Below are positions 1-11,413 of a DNA stretch of 64,000 bases, piece by piece. Origin of the DNA: Molossus alvarezi (Eukaryota > Chordata > Mammalia > Chiroptera > Molossidae); assembly GCA_037176705.1 (NCBI GenBank), contig JBAWUJ010000087.1:1-64000 (forward strand), given 5' to 3'. How positions within the stretch are numbered: the first letter of the stretch is position 1; every line of letters starts with the position of its first letter. The translations under genes were made by a program, and so were the position numbers. The notes below the pieces were generated by a model. That model worked only from the letters and a program-made list of their open reading frames with translations. It searched no databases and was not told the DNA's origin.

Positions 1-1005
1 GGAGGTTTTCAGGAAGTTTTAAATCTCTTCCTTGATCTCCTTGGTAACGCATTCATAGTTTAATAACATAATATTTAGCCTCCTTGGGTTGGAGTGTTTT
101 CATTGTAATTAACTGCTACTTTTATGCCATTGTGATCTGAGAAGATACTTTATTTGTTCTTTTCAATCTTCTTGAACTTGAAGAGACTTACTTTGTGTCC
201 TAATATATGGTCTGCCTTTGAGGATGTCCCCTGTGCCCTTTAGAAGAATGTGAATTAAGCAGTTTTGTGGTGTAATTCTATGAAAATATTTATTAAATCC
301 ATTTGATCTTGTACTTAATTTAAAGTCTCTGATTCATTGTTAAATTTTTGTCTAGATGATCGATTTAGTGATGTCAGTGGGTTGTTGAAGTCTCCTGCTA
401 TGATTTTGTTGCTTTTTATTTTTTCTTTGAATTCTCCCCAAGTTTTACATAGTATCTGTATTCCTTCATTGGGTGCATATATGTTTACTAAGGTAATATT
501 CTCCTGTTCCTGTTGGATAGATCTTTTCAATGTTATGTAGTGGCCTTCTTTGCCTCTATTTATGGCCTTCATTTTGAAGTATATTTTATCAAATAGAAGT
601 ATTGCTACCCCAGGTTTTTATGTTGTTGTTTATTTTATTTTTTTCAGCTTGCTTGTAAAATTCCATCCTTTCACTTTCAAACTATGTGAGTCTTTTTTTG
701 TGAGTTGGATCTATTGTAAACAACATATATATGAGTCATGCTTTCTTATCCATTCAGTGTCTCTGTGTCTTTTGATCAGAGTGTTCAATCAATTTACATT
801 TAAGGTTATTATTGATGAGTACTTATTTATTGCCATCTTTATTTGTTATGGTCATGTTTCTCTTTCTATTTCTTATACTTATTACAGCAGTTCTTTTGGC
901 ATTTCTTGGAGTGCTAGATTGGTGCTAATATGTTCCCTTGTCTTTTGTTGTTTATTTGTTTTTGTTTTTTATTTGCATGGAATGCTTTACATTTCACCTT
1001 CTATT
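1..1005 (-). mobile_element. L1 fragment (endonuclease to ORF1 3' end)
   Basis: Minus-strand L1 cut off by the left edge of the window. On the minus strand 315-572 reads as part of the ORF2 apurinic endonuclease domain, with the NIYAPN and GDFN motifs. Up to about 880 it runs to the ORF2 N-terminus, and 880-1005 covers the inter-ORF region and the last bases of ORF1. Unlike the array copies downstream it still has the middle of the endonuclease. It is dead: stops and frameshifts break the frame repeatedly. The right edge is abrupt, where L1 sequence changes to GC-rich KCNK1-like sequence at about 1005-1020. Confidence 0.85.
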
Positions 1006-1112
1006 TTGGGTTTGGGGGTGTGAGAGGCGGGGCGGGCCAAAGGCAGGGTGAGGCCAGAGGCAGACACAGGCAAGCTGAGAGGTCTGCTCTGCTCTGGCTC
1101 AGGCATGGGAAG

Positions 1113-1462
1113 ATCCTTCAGGACCCAGGTGACCTGCAGCTCCTGCGTGCACCTTGTTGGTGCCTTGCTCGACCTTTGCTTTGGCTTCTGGTGCTTGGCT
1201 ACCTGCTCTGCCTGGTCTTCAGAACCCTGGTCTCTCAAAAGTGTCACTGCCCTGTGAGGACCTGCTGTGCCAGGAGCTGCACAAGCTGAAGATGCGCCTC
1301 CTGGAGCGCGAAAGCCTGTCCTAGCCGCAGCTTGAGCAGGTCCTGGGCCGGGTGCTGGAGGCAGCAGCTATGGCATGTCCGTGCTCAGCAATGCCTCAGG
1401 CCACTGGATACTGGACTTCATCTATGCGCTCTCCTTCGCCAGCACCGTGTGCTCCACCACAG
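1113..1462 (+). pseudogene. KCNK1-like exon 1, decayed copy 1
   Basis: Decayed copy of the first coding exon of a TWIK-1 (KCNK1) type two-pore potassium channel, which forms a leak K+ channel in the plasma membrane. The last part reads SVLSNASGHW, then ALSFASTV, then STTG, matching the first extracellular cap with its N-glycosylation site and the start of pore helix 1. Upstream, another frame gives pieces such as QELHKLK and QLEQVLGRVLEA from the cap helices. Length is 350 nt against about 355 expected from recalled human KCNK1 exon 1. A consensus-like donor (CAG|GTAGG) sits at the expected place, so this is an unprocessed genomic copy, not a retrocopy. The start codon has become ATC at 1113, there is at least one internal stop, and frames shift. 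Bases 1035-1112 also match the second copy, so some 5' sequence came along. Other KCNK family members are less likely but not excluded. Confidence 0.72.
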
Positions 1463-1499
1463 GTAGGATCCCAGTGGCCGTGCACCTCGTCCGCTACAC

Positions 1500-1855
1500 A
1501 TCGTGCTTCCCACCTCATGCTTCTCCAGTGCCCCATCCTGCCTGCCCCCATCCCGGTGTCACCAGCCCCTCCGCCCTGCCTGCTCCCTCCCTGGAGTCAC
1601 CAACCCCTATGCCCCACCAGTCCCCACCCAGGTGTCACTAGCCCCTCCACCCCTCCTGCCCCCTCTTCAGTGGCAGCAGCCCAAATGCCCCGGCTGCCCC
1701 CACCCCTTTGTCACCAGACCCTCCGCCAAACCTGCTCCCTCTCTGGTGTCACCAGCCCCTCTGCCCAGCCTGCTACCTCCCTGGTGTCCCCAGCCTCTCC
1801 GTCCCACATGCCCCTACTCCAGTGTCACCAGCCCCTCCAGCCTGGCCACCGGCCC
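1500..1855 (+). repeat. GC-rich minisatellite after KCNK1-like exon
   Basis: Degenerate tandem repeat, period roughly 35-38 bp, built on GGTGTCACCAGCCCCTC followed by a CCTGCCCCCACC-like half. It starts about 40 bp after the splice donor, so it lies in what would be intron 1. Long proline-rich open frames cross it in all three plus frames because the C-rich unit rarely contains stops; I treat them as artefacts. The same array type follows the second exon copy at 33830-34255. Bases 1856-1942 are non-repetitive remainder of the same duplicated block. Confidence 0.75.
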
Positions 1856-1942
1856 CTCCCTGAGCTTCGCCTGTGGGGCCTCTCAAAGGGCAGGCTGGTA
1901 GAGTCTGAAGCTGGTGAAGTGGCCTCATGACCTCACTTGGGT

Positions 1943-4636
1943 GTGTGTTTGATACATTGCTGGATTTGATTTACTAATATTTTGTTAAGAATTTTAACAT
2001 CTGTGTTAATCAGGGATATTGGCCTGTAGTTTTCTTTTGTTTGTAGTGTCTTAATCTGGGTTGGGAATTGGGATTATGCTGGCCTCATAAAGTGTGTTTA
2101 GAAGTGTTCCATCTTGGTGGATTTATTGAAATAGTTTGAAAAGAATGGGTGTTAGTTCCTTGAATGTTCAGTAAAACTCCCCCGTGAAGCCTTTGGAGCT
2201 AGGGCTTTTGTTTGCTGAAAGAATCTTGGTTATATCTTAAATTTTCTTAGTTGTGATTGGTCTGTTCAAGTTTTCTATCTCTTTCCCGTTCAGTTCTGGG
2301 ATACTATGTATTTCTAGAGATTTGTCCATTTGTTCATCTTTTGAATTTTTCTTAGTCAGTATGTTGACTATTTGTGCTGTGATCTTTGCTATTCATTTTC
2401 TACTACTTACTCTGTTTTGTTTTGTTTTGTTTTGTTTTCTGTTTGCTTGTTTGCTTTTGTCTCTAGTTATTTAAGTTCTGCTGTGAGATAGTCAATTAGA
2501 AAATCTAGTTTCCTGAGGTAGACATGTATGGTATAAACTTCCCTTTCAGGACGACTATCACTGAATCCCATTGATTTTGTGTTGCTGTGTGTTCATTTTC
2601 ATTGGTTTCCATGAAGTTTTTAACTTTTTCTTGATCTCCTTGTGAACCCATTCATTGTTTAATAACATGCTATTTAGTCTTTATGTGTTCAAAAGTTTTT
2701 GTGTATTTTTTTGTAATTTATTTCTAGTTTCCCATCTCTTCACTTTCTACCTATGTAAGTCTTTTGTTGTGAGGTGGGTCCCTTCTAAACAACATATATT
2801 TGAGCTATGCATTCTTATCTATTCAGCTATTCTATGTCTTTTCATAGGAGTGTTTAATCTATTTGTGTTTAAGGCAATTATCGATATGTACTTATTTACT
2901 GCAATTTTTATTTATTGTGGTTACATTTCTCTTCCTATTTCCTCTGCTTATTACAGCACCCCTTTTCACATTTCTTAGAGAGCTGGTTGTTGCTAACATA
3001 TTCTGTTAGCCTTTTTGTCTGGGAAGTTCTTCCTTTATTTCACCTTCTATTTTCAGTGATTGTCTTGTTGGATAGAGTAGTCTTGGATTCATATCGTTTT
3101 TTTTCCTTACCATGATCACTTCATGACTTTCTCCTCTGTCCAGCAGTGTTTTTGTTGAGCATTCAGCTGATAAGGTTATGTGGTTTTCTCTGTGGGTAAT
3201 CTGTTGCTTATCTCTTGCCACGTTTCAAATTCTATTTCTCTCTTTAATTTTGGCCTGCTAATTATTATGTGTCTTGATGTGGGCCTCTTTGGATTCTTCA
3301 AAGTTGAAGCTTTTTGTACTTCTGGAAGGTATATGCCATTTTCCTTCACCAAGTTATGAGTGTTTTCTGACATGATTTATTCAAATATATTCTCTATCCC
3401 TTGCTCATATTCTTCTTTTCCTGGAATTTTTTGATGTGTGTGTTTTTGTGTGTCATGGGGTCCCACAGTTCTCTTAGGCTGTCTTTATGTTTTTTAATTG
3501 TTTTATTCTTTTTGGATCTCTTATTGGGTGATATTTTCTACCCTGTCTTTTAATTCACCGATCCAATCCTTGGCTTTCTTTCAACTGCTTTTTATTGCTT
3601 TCAATGTGTTCTTTATGTCTGCTATTTCATTATTTATTTCTGGTTTGTTAATTTTCAATTTAACTTTATGTTCTTGAGCTCTTTACTTATGTTGTTGAGC
3701 TTCCTCATGAAATGACTCCTAATTGTAGCTCTGATATCTTGTTTAATCCATTTCACTTATCTCTTCTTCTGTAGAATATCTTGTTCTTTCATTTGGGACT
3801 TGTTTTTTTGTTTCCCTATTGTGACTGTCTCAGTGGGTTTCAGAGCTTGCCAAATTGTCCTTGTGGGTGTTGGTGTTTTTCTGGTTGTGGCTCCCTTTAC
3901 CGGGTTTGGATAAGTGTGAAAGTACTCATGTTAAACACTACTCTCAAGGATTATTTTTCTTGGTAGATTGGAAGGCCGAGAAAATATTCATTTATCCTCT
4001 AGTTTTTCCTGGCAGTCATTCGTCTCACATACTTGATGAACCTCAATTTGTAGCCCTAAGATGTATGAACAATTCCATAGTTATAAGAGGATTTCCAGAG
4101 AGTGGGATACTTGCTTATGCCAAACACTATAAGGTAATGAACCTCAATTTGCATTTTCAGGTCATCCTGGTGGTGCTTTCCCATGTCTCTGAGAAGAAGC
4201 TCCTTGAATAAGGTGGCTGCTGTTCTCTGAGGGATTGATAACAGCACAAAACTCCCAGTGCCCTTTCCTCCAGCTCCATTCTGAACCAAGAGCCCTGGAC
4301 TCTCTCCTCCCATTTTCACTACAGTCAGCCCTCCCTCTGCTGGAGCACAAAGTAAGTGGATGTACTTGATTTTGTGCTATTTAAAACCCCTGCTCTCTCA
4401 GCCTAAGCAGCCTTCAGCTATTGTTTGTGGGCCCCCAGCCTACTCTATCACATCTCCACTGTTTCTACCAAGCTCAATTTGGCATACTCTTTCTGTTTTT
4501 GGATATACATGTTCCCTCAGCTGTTCTCTGTTGGTTTTTACCAATGTTGTGTTTTTATTTTTGTTGTAGTTTTAGTTTGGTTGTCAGGGAGGTTCATGTA
4601 GCTTCCAGTTACTCCACTGCCATTTTTCCTTCACTT
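1943..4636 (-). mobile_element. L1, endonuclease-deleted type (array unit 1, 3' part missing)
   Basis: Minus-strand L1 starting abruptly in the N-terminal part of the ORF2 reverse transcriptase and running through ORF1 to the 5' end near 4636. At about 2735 the sequence jumps from the endonuclease C-terminal side to its N-terminal side. By comparison with 46306-46828 of the full-length copy, about 520 bp is missing, including the GDFN and SDH motifs of the catalytic site. ORF1 covers roughly 2985-3800 and the 5' UTR 3800-4636. All frames are broken. The same internal deletion occurs at about 8120, 20050 and 38262. Confidence 0.85.
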
Positions 4637-4840
4637 TAATATTTTATAAAATTTTATTTTTGTAATAATACTGAATCACTAAATATAAATACATATGATT
4701 TCTTCATCCTCTTTATGACATCCCAAATATAAATTCAAAAATAGAAAACTGAGGTCCTGAGAGAAGACACATGAAAATTCAGGGTAAAAAGAGCACAAAA
4801 TCTACATTTCTGGACACATTGGTCGTGATCTGAAACACCC
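4637..4840. repeat. Duplicated non-L1 flank block, copy 1
   Basis: About 200 bp of A/T-rich non-L1 sequence directly 5' of the L1, beginning AATATTTTATAAAA and ending just before the TATC microsatellite. It recurs at 10053-10254 and 21985-22190 in the same position relative to L1 and microsatellite, with by eye roughly 85-90% identity. A short GAAACTGAGG-like core (about 4745-4760) could come from an old MIR SINE, but that is weak. Three copies of single-copy-looking flank in the same arrangement is the main evidence for tandem segmental duplication here. Confidence 0.85.
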
Positions 4841-4985
4841 CATACGTATCTATATCTATATCGATATCGATATCTATATCTTATCTATATCATCTATATC
4901 TATACCTAATCAATCTATATCATCTGTGTTTATATATCTAATCTATCGATATCATTTATATTTATATCTATATAGTAATTTATTT
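4841..4985. repeat. TATC/TATATC microsatellite, copy 1
   Basis: Imperfect tetra- and hexanucleotide tract (TATC, TATATC, TCGATA variants) closing array unit 1. It is followed by A/T-rich sequence leading into the poly(T) end of the next L1. Homologous tracts are at 10255-10375 and 22191-22385. Confidence 0.9.
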
Positions 4986-5004
4986 ATTTTATTATTAATT
5001 AATT

Positions 5005-6221
5005 AATTTATTTATTTACTTTTGTTTCAGATGTTTCTGTGTTTCCCCCCAGTCATTCTTCCTCCCCCTCCCACCCTGCCCTGTCTCCAGCTTTTTTGTC
5101 TATGTCCATTGTTCATGCATACATGCATATAAATTCTGTGGTTTATCTCTCCCTCACTCCCCCCTGTTGTGGGGATTGTCAGTCTGTACCCCACTTCTAG
5201 GTCTTTGGGACTACCCCATTTCTCAGACTGTTACCTTCATTATATTCCACAGATAAATGAGATCATATAATACTCTTCTTTCTCTGTTTGGCTTGTATAC
5301 TTTCCAGGTACCTCCATTTTGTCCCAAAGGATAAGAGATTTTTCTTTCTTACAGCTGCATAGTACTCTATTGTGTATATGTACCACAGCTTTTTTATCCA
5401 TTCATCTACTGATGGAAATTTGGGCTGTTTCCAAATCTTAGCCATTGTAAATGGTGCTGCTATGAACATGGGGGTACATATATTCTTTCTGATTGTTGAT
5501 TAGGCTTCTTAGGGTATATTCCTAGAAGTGAAATCACTGGATCAAATGAAAGTTCAATTTTTAAGTTTTCGAGGTAACACCATATTGTTTTCCACAGTGG
5601 CTGCTTCAGTCTGCATTCCCACCAGCAGTGTACTGGAGTCCCCTTTCTCCATACCCTCACCAAGACTTGTTGTTTGATGATTTTTGATGGCGGCCATTCT
5701 GACAGGTGTGAGGTGATAATCTCATTATTGTTTTAATTTGCATCTCTCTGATGATTAATGATGTTGAGCATTTCTTCATATGTCTCTTAGCCATTTGTAT
5801 GTCCTGTTTGGAGAGGTGTCCATTTAGTTCCTCTGCCCATTTCTTAATTGGGTTCTTAGTATTCCTATGGTTGAGTTTTATAAGCACTCTATATATTTGG
5901 AAATTAACCCTTATCTGATGCATCATTTGCGATCATGGTCTTCCACATAGCAGGATCCCTTTCCATTTTGATGGTTGTTTCTTTTGTTGTACAGAAGATT
6001 TTCACTTTGATGTAGTCCCAGGAGTTCATTTTTTTTTTTTTTTTTTTGGCGTGTATGTGTCTGTTGCCTTAGGTGTTGTATCAGTAAAAATTCTTCTGTC
6101 TATGTCAGAAATTTTGTTGCCTGCACTTTGTTTTAGAATTTGTATGGATTCACGAGTTACATTTAAGTATTTTATCCATTTCGAGTCTATTCTCACATAT
6201 GGTGTAAATTGTTGGTCTAGC

Positions 6222-6280
<59 letters not shown>

Positions 6281-9200
6281 CAATTGGCTGTCCAGTATTT
6301 CTTACATCGTTTATTGAAGAGACTGTCCTGACTCCACTGTATGTTGTTGCCAAGTTTGTCAAATATTAATTGAGCATATTGTCTCGGGTCTATTTCTGTG
6401 TTCTCTATTCTGTTGCATTGATCTATCTGCCTATTCCTGTGCCAGTACCAGGCATATTTTTTTTTTACAGTGGCTTCGTGGTATAACCTGAAATCTGGTA
6501 ATGTGATCCCTTTTACTTTCTTCTTTTTGAGGATTTCTGTGGCTACTAGGGGTCTTTTTTAGTTTCATATAAACTTTTGGAGTGTTTGTTCTAGTTCTGT
6601 GAAGTAAGTCATTGGTATTTTGGTGAGGATTGCATTGAATGTATAGATTGCTTTGTTAATTCTTTCAATCCATGAACAAGGTATATACTTTCACTTATTA
6701 ATATCTTCCTCCACTTCTAATTTCAACGGCATGTAGTTGTCTGTGAAGAGGTTCTTTATTTCTTTGGTGAAGTTTATTCTTAGGTATTTTAATTATTTTA
6801 TTTTTTTTTGCTGTGATGGTAAATGGAATTTATTTTTTAGTTTTCCTTTCTGTGATTTCATCTTTGGTGTATAAAAATGCTATCAATTTCTTGACATTAA
6901 TTTTGTATCTTGTCACCTTGCCAAACTCTTTTATTAAGTCTAGTAGATTTTTGATGAAGTCTTTAGGGTTTTCTATGTACCATATTATATCATTTGCATA
7001 TAATGACAGTTTCACTTCCTTCTTTCCAGTTTGGATCCCTTGTATTTTTTCTTCTTGTCTAATTGCTGTGTCTAAGTCTTCCAGTACTATGTTAAGTAAG
7101 AGTGGCATAAGTGGCATCCCCGTCTTGTTCTCATTCTTAAGGGGACTGCTTTTTGTTTTTGCCCATTGAGTATGTTGTAGCCTTTATTATATTGTGATAA
7201 GACCCCCTATTCCCACATTGATGTGATCATATGGTTTTTTCTTTTATTTAGTTTATGCGATGTATCACATTGATTTGCACATATTGTACCATGCTTGAGT
7301 GCCAGAATGTAACCCACTTGGTCAAGATGAATAATTTGTTTGATGTATTGCTGGATTTGATTTGCTAATATTTTGTTAATAATTTTGGCATCTGTGGTAA
7401 TCAGAGTTATTGGCCCATAGTTTTCTTTTTGTTTGTAGTGTCTTTATGTGGTTTGGGAATTTAGATTATGCTGGCCTCCTTGAGTGTGTTTGGAAGTGTT
7501 CCGTCTTCCGGGATTTTTTGAAAGGGTTTGAGAAGAATGGGTGTTATTTTTTTGTATGTTCAGTAAAACTTCCCTGTGAAGCCATCTGAGCCTTGGTTTT
7601 TGTTTGCTGGGAGATTCTTGGTTATATCTTTAATTTTCTTAGTTGTGATTGGTCTGTCCAAGTTTTCTATCTCTTCCCTGTTCAGTGCTGGGGGATTATG
7701 TATTTCTAGAAATGTGTCCATTTGTTCATCTTTTGAATTATTTTTAGTCTCCATGTTGTCTATTTCTGCTCAGATCTTTGCTATTCATTTCCTTCTACTT
7801 TCTCTGAGTTTCTGTTGTTGTTATTTTTGTTTGTTTGTTTTATTTTCTTTCTAGTTTTTTAAGTTGTGATGTGAGATAGTCAATTACAAAATCTTGTTTC
7901 TTGAGGTGAACATGTATGGTATAAACTTACCTATTAGGACTACTTTCACTGAATCCCACTGATTTTGCGTTGTTGTGTGTTCATTAACATTGGTCTCCAT
8001 GAAGTTTTTAATTTTTTCTTGATCTCCTTGTGAACCCATTCATTGTTTAATAGCATGCTATTTAGTTTTTATGTGTTGAAAAGTTTTTGTGTATTTTTTT
8101 GTAATTCATTTCTAGTTTCCCATCTCTTCACTTTCTACCTATGTAAGGCTTTTGTTGTGAGTGGGGTCTCTTCTAAACAATATATATATGAGCTATGCAT
8201 TCTTATGTATTCAGCTACTCTGTGTCTTTTCATGGGAGTGTTTAATCTATTTGTGTTTAAGGCAATTATTTGTATATTCTTATTTATTGCAATTTTTATT
8301 TATTATGGTTACATTTCTCTTCCTATGTCCTCTGCTTATTGCAGCACCCCTTTTCACATTTCTTAGAGTGCTGTTTGTTGCTAACATATTCTATTAGCCT
8401 TTTTCTCTGGGAAGCTCTTCTTTTATTTCACCTTCTATATTCAATGATAGTTTTGCTTGATAGAGTCATCTTGGATTCAGATTCTTTTTTTTTTTTTTTT
8501 ACCGTAATCACTTCATGACTTTCTCCTCTGTCCAGTAGTGTTTTTGTTGAGCATTCAGCTGATAAGGTTATGTGGATTTTTTTGTGGGTAATCTGTTGCT
8601 TATCTCTTGCCACGTTTCAAATTCTATTTCTCTCTTTAATTTTGGCCTGTTAATTATTATGTGTCTCGATGTGAGTCTTTTTGGATTCTTCAAAGTTGTA
8701 GCTCTTTGTGCTTCTAGAAGTTATATGCCATTTTCCTTCACCAAGTTATGAGAGTATTCTGACATGATTTATTCAAATATATTCTCTATCCCTTGCTCAT
8801 TTTCTACTTTTCCTGGAACTTCTATGATGTGTCTGTTAATTGTGTTTCATGGTGTCCCACAGTTCTCTTAGGCTGTCTTTCTGTTTGTTAATTATTTGTT
8901 TCTTTTTGGTTCTCTTATTGGGTAGTATTTTTTACCCTGTCTTCTAATTCACCGATCCAATCCTTGGATTTTGCTGACCTACATTTTATTCTTTCCAATG
9001 GGTTCTTTATATCTGCTTTTTCATTATTTATTTCCAGTTTGTTCATTTTCAATTTTTCTTTATCTTCACTCATGCTGTTGAGCTCTTTACTTATGTTGTT
9101 GAGTTTCCTCATAGTATTACTCCTAATTCTCCTTCTGATATCTTGTTTAATCCATTTCACCTATCTCTTCGTTTGTAGAATATCTTGTTCTTTCATTTGG

Positions 9201-10052
9201 GACTTGATTGATTGTTTCACCATTGTGGCTGTCTCAGTGTGTTTTAGATCCTGCCAAATTTTCCCTATGGGTTTTGGTGTTTTTCTGATTGTGGCTCCCT
9301 TTACTGGGTTTGGATAAGTGTGAAGAAACCCATGTTAAACACTACTCCCAAGGAATATTTTCCTGGGTAGATTGGAAGGCCATGCTCTAGCTTTTTTTTG
9401 GCAGCCATTAGTCTCATTAACTTCATGAACCTCAATTTGTAACCCTCAAATGTATGAAAAATTTCTTAGGTATAAGAAGAATCCCAGAGGGTGGGGCACT
9501 TGCTTTCTGTCAGACACTATATGTTAATGAGCCTCAATTTGCATTTTCAGGTCAGCCAGGTGGTGTTGAATTCCTGAGGCAGGGGCTATTGCTTCTCCCA
9601 AGGCTCTGAGAAGAATCTCCTTGTTTAAGGTGGCTGCTGTTCTACGAGGGATTGATAACAGCACAAAAATTCCAGTGTCCTTCCCTCCAGCTGTTTTCTG
9701 AACCAATAGCCCTGGACTCTCTCCTCACATTTTCAATGCAGTCATCCATCCCTCTGCTAAAGCCCAAGGCAAGTAAATGTACTGGATTTTGTGCTTTTTA
9801 AAACCCCTGTCTCTCAGCTGAAGCAGCCTTCAGCTATTGTTTGTGGGCCCCCAGGCTGCTCTATCACACCTCCACAGTTTCTACCAGGCTCAATTTGGCA
9901 CCCTCTTTCTGTCCCTGGTTATACAGGTTCTCTCAGCTGTTTGGAGTTGGTTTTTCCCCATGTTGTGTTTTTGTTTTTGTTGTAGTTTCAGTTTGGTTGT
10001 AGGAGGAGGTTTGTGTAGGTTCCCATTACTCCACTGCCATTTTCCCTTCCCC
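5005..10052 (-). mobile_element. L1, endonuclease-deleted type (array unit 2, complete)
   Basis: The most complete copy of the array L1: 3' end about 5005, 5' end about 10052, ~5.05 kb. From left on the minus strand: 3' UTR (5030-5260), ORF2 C-terminal region with the [12 protein letters not shown] motif (5263-5469), reverse transcriptase at about 6650-7750 with YANDIIWYIEN in place of the usual [11 protein letters not shown] (about 6985-7025), truncated endonuclease with the deletion junction at about 8120, ORF1 (about 8400-9210), and 5' UTR. The Asp-Asp of the RT active site is changed to Asn-Asp here, so the copy would be catalytically dead even without its many stops. A long AT dinucleotide run has expanded inside ORF2 (6225-6279). 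Confidence 0.88.
6225..6279. repeat. (AT)27 microsatellite inside L1 ORF2
   Basis: About 27 uninterrupted AT dinucleotides inside the ORF2 C-terminal third of array unit 2. The homologous position in unit 3 (18090-18116) is T-rich, and 36318-36335 is also T-rich, so the expansion is specific to this copy. Confidence 0.95.
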
Positions 10053-10254
10053 TTAATATTTTATAAAATATTATCTTGGTAATACTGAATCACTAAATAT
10101 AAATACATATGATTTCTTCAACCTCTTCATGACATCCCAAATAAAGAAATTCACAAATAGGAAACTGAGGCCCTGAGTGAAGACACATGAGGAATCAGGG
10201 TAAAGAGACTCAGAATCCTCATTTCTGGACACATTGGTAGTGATCTGAAACACT
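10053..10254. repeat. Duplicated non-L1 flank block, copy 2
   Basis: Second copy of the block described at 4637-4840, in the same place between an L1 5' end and a TATC tract. It shares AAATACATATGATTTCTTC-type sequence and the TCTGGACACATTGGT segment before the microsatellite. Compared with copy 1 it has small indels (for example AAATAAAGAAATTCAC against AAATATAAATTCAA). Confidence 0.85.
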
Positions 10255-10375
10255 GCATATCTATCTACATCTATATCTATATTATTTATATCCGTCTATA
10301 TTTATACTTAATCTATCTTTATCATCTATGTCTATATCTAATTTATCTATGTCACCTATATTTATATTTATATAG
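10255..10375. repeat. TATC microsatellite, copy 2
   Basis: Imperfect ATCTAT/TATC tract, shorter and more degraded than the copies at 4841-4985 and 22191-22385, leading into an A/T-rich stretch and the 3' end of the next L1. Confidence 0.88.
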
Positions 10376-10389
10376 TAATTCATTTTTTA

Positions 10390-11161
10390 TTATTAATTAA
10401 TTTATTTTTGTTTTAGATGTTTCTCCTGTCCCCACCCCCTCATGCCACCTATACCTCTCTCCCTGCCCTGTCTCCACATTACATGCATATAAGTTCTGTG
10501 GTTTATCTCTCCCTCACTACTACCTCTTCTGGGGATTGTCAATCTGTACCTCACTTCTACATCTTTGGGACTAGCCCATTCCTCAGACTGTTACTTTCAT
10601 TATATTCCACAGATAGGGGACATCATATGATACTTTTCATTCTTTCTCTTTGGCTTGTTTCACTTAGGAAAATACTATCCAGTTCCCTCCATGTCATCAC
10701 AATGGATAAGAGATCTTTCTTTCTTATAGCTGCATAGTACTCCATTGAGTATATGTACCACAGCTTTTTTATCCATTTGTCTACTGATGGAAATTTGGGC
10801 TGTTTCTAGATCTTAGCTATTGTAAATTGTGCTGCTATGAACATGGGGGTAGGATATATTCCTAGAAGTGGGATCACTGGGTCAAATGGAAGTTCAATTT
10901 TTACTTTTTTGAGGTAACACCATATTGTTTTTCCATTGTGGCTGCACCAGTCTGCATTCCCTCCAGCAGTGTACTGGTGTCCCCTTTCTCCACATCTTCG
11001 CAAAGACTTGTTATTAGATGATTTCTTGATGGCGGCGATTCTGACACGTGTGAGGTGACATCTCTCTGATGATTAGTGATGTGGAGCATTTCTTCATATA
11101 TTACTTAGCCATTTGTTGGTCCTGTTTGGATACGTGTCTATTTATTCCTCTGCCCATTTCT
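10390..11161 (-). mobile_element. L1 array unit 3, 3' part (split by nested L1)
   Basis: 3' UTR and ORF2 C-terminal end of the third array L1. It stops in the codons for the KKWAEEL segment of ORF2 (CTGCCCATTTCT on the plus strand), and the matching sequence resumes at about 17709 (TTTCTTAATTCGG). The ~6.55 kb in between is a later insertion. Removing it gives a unit length of ~5.4 kb, the same as unit 2. Confidence 0.85.
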
Positions 11162-11413
11162 GGATATATAAAGTCTATTTTTTTTATTAATTAATTTTTG
11201 TTACAGATGTTTCTCCTTTTTCCCCCACTGATTCCCCCCTCTTTCTCCCTCCCTGACCTTTCCCCAGTTTGTTGTCAATGTCCACTGTTCTTGCATACAT
11301 GCATGTAAGTTCTGTGGTTTATCTCTCCCCCACCATCCTCTTTTGGTAATTGTCAGTCTGTACCCCACTCCCACGTCTCTGGAACTACCCCATTTCTCAG
11401 ACTGTTTTGTTCA

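Noticed and set aside
550..1023. Plus-strand open frames of 60-220 codons across the L1 regions
   Set aside because: They are antisense to L1 ORF1/ORF2. Hydrophobic F/L/S/Y-rich translations arise because the L1 coding strand is A-rich; they shift frame wherever the real ORF does.
1352..1930. Proline-rich open frames after both KCNK1-like exons
   Set aside because: They are translations of a C-rich minisatellite in all three frames, lying past the splice donor, with no conserved start.
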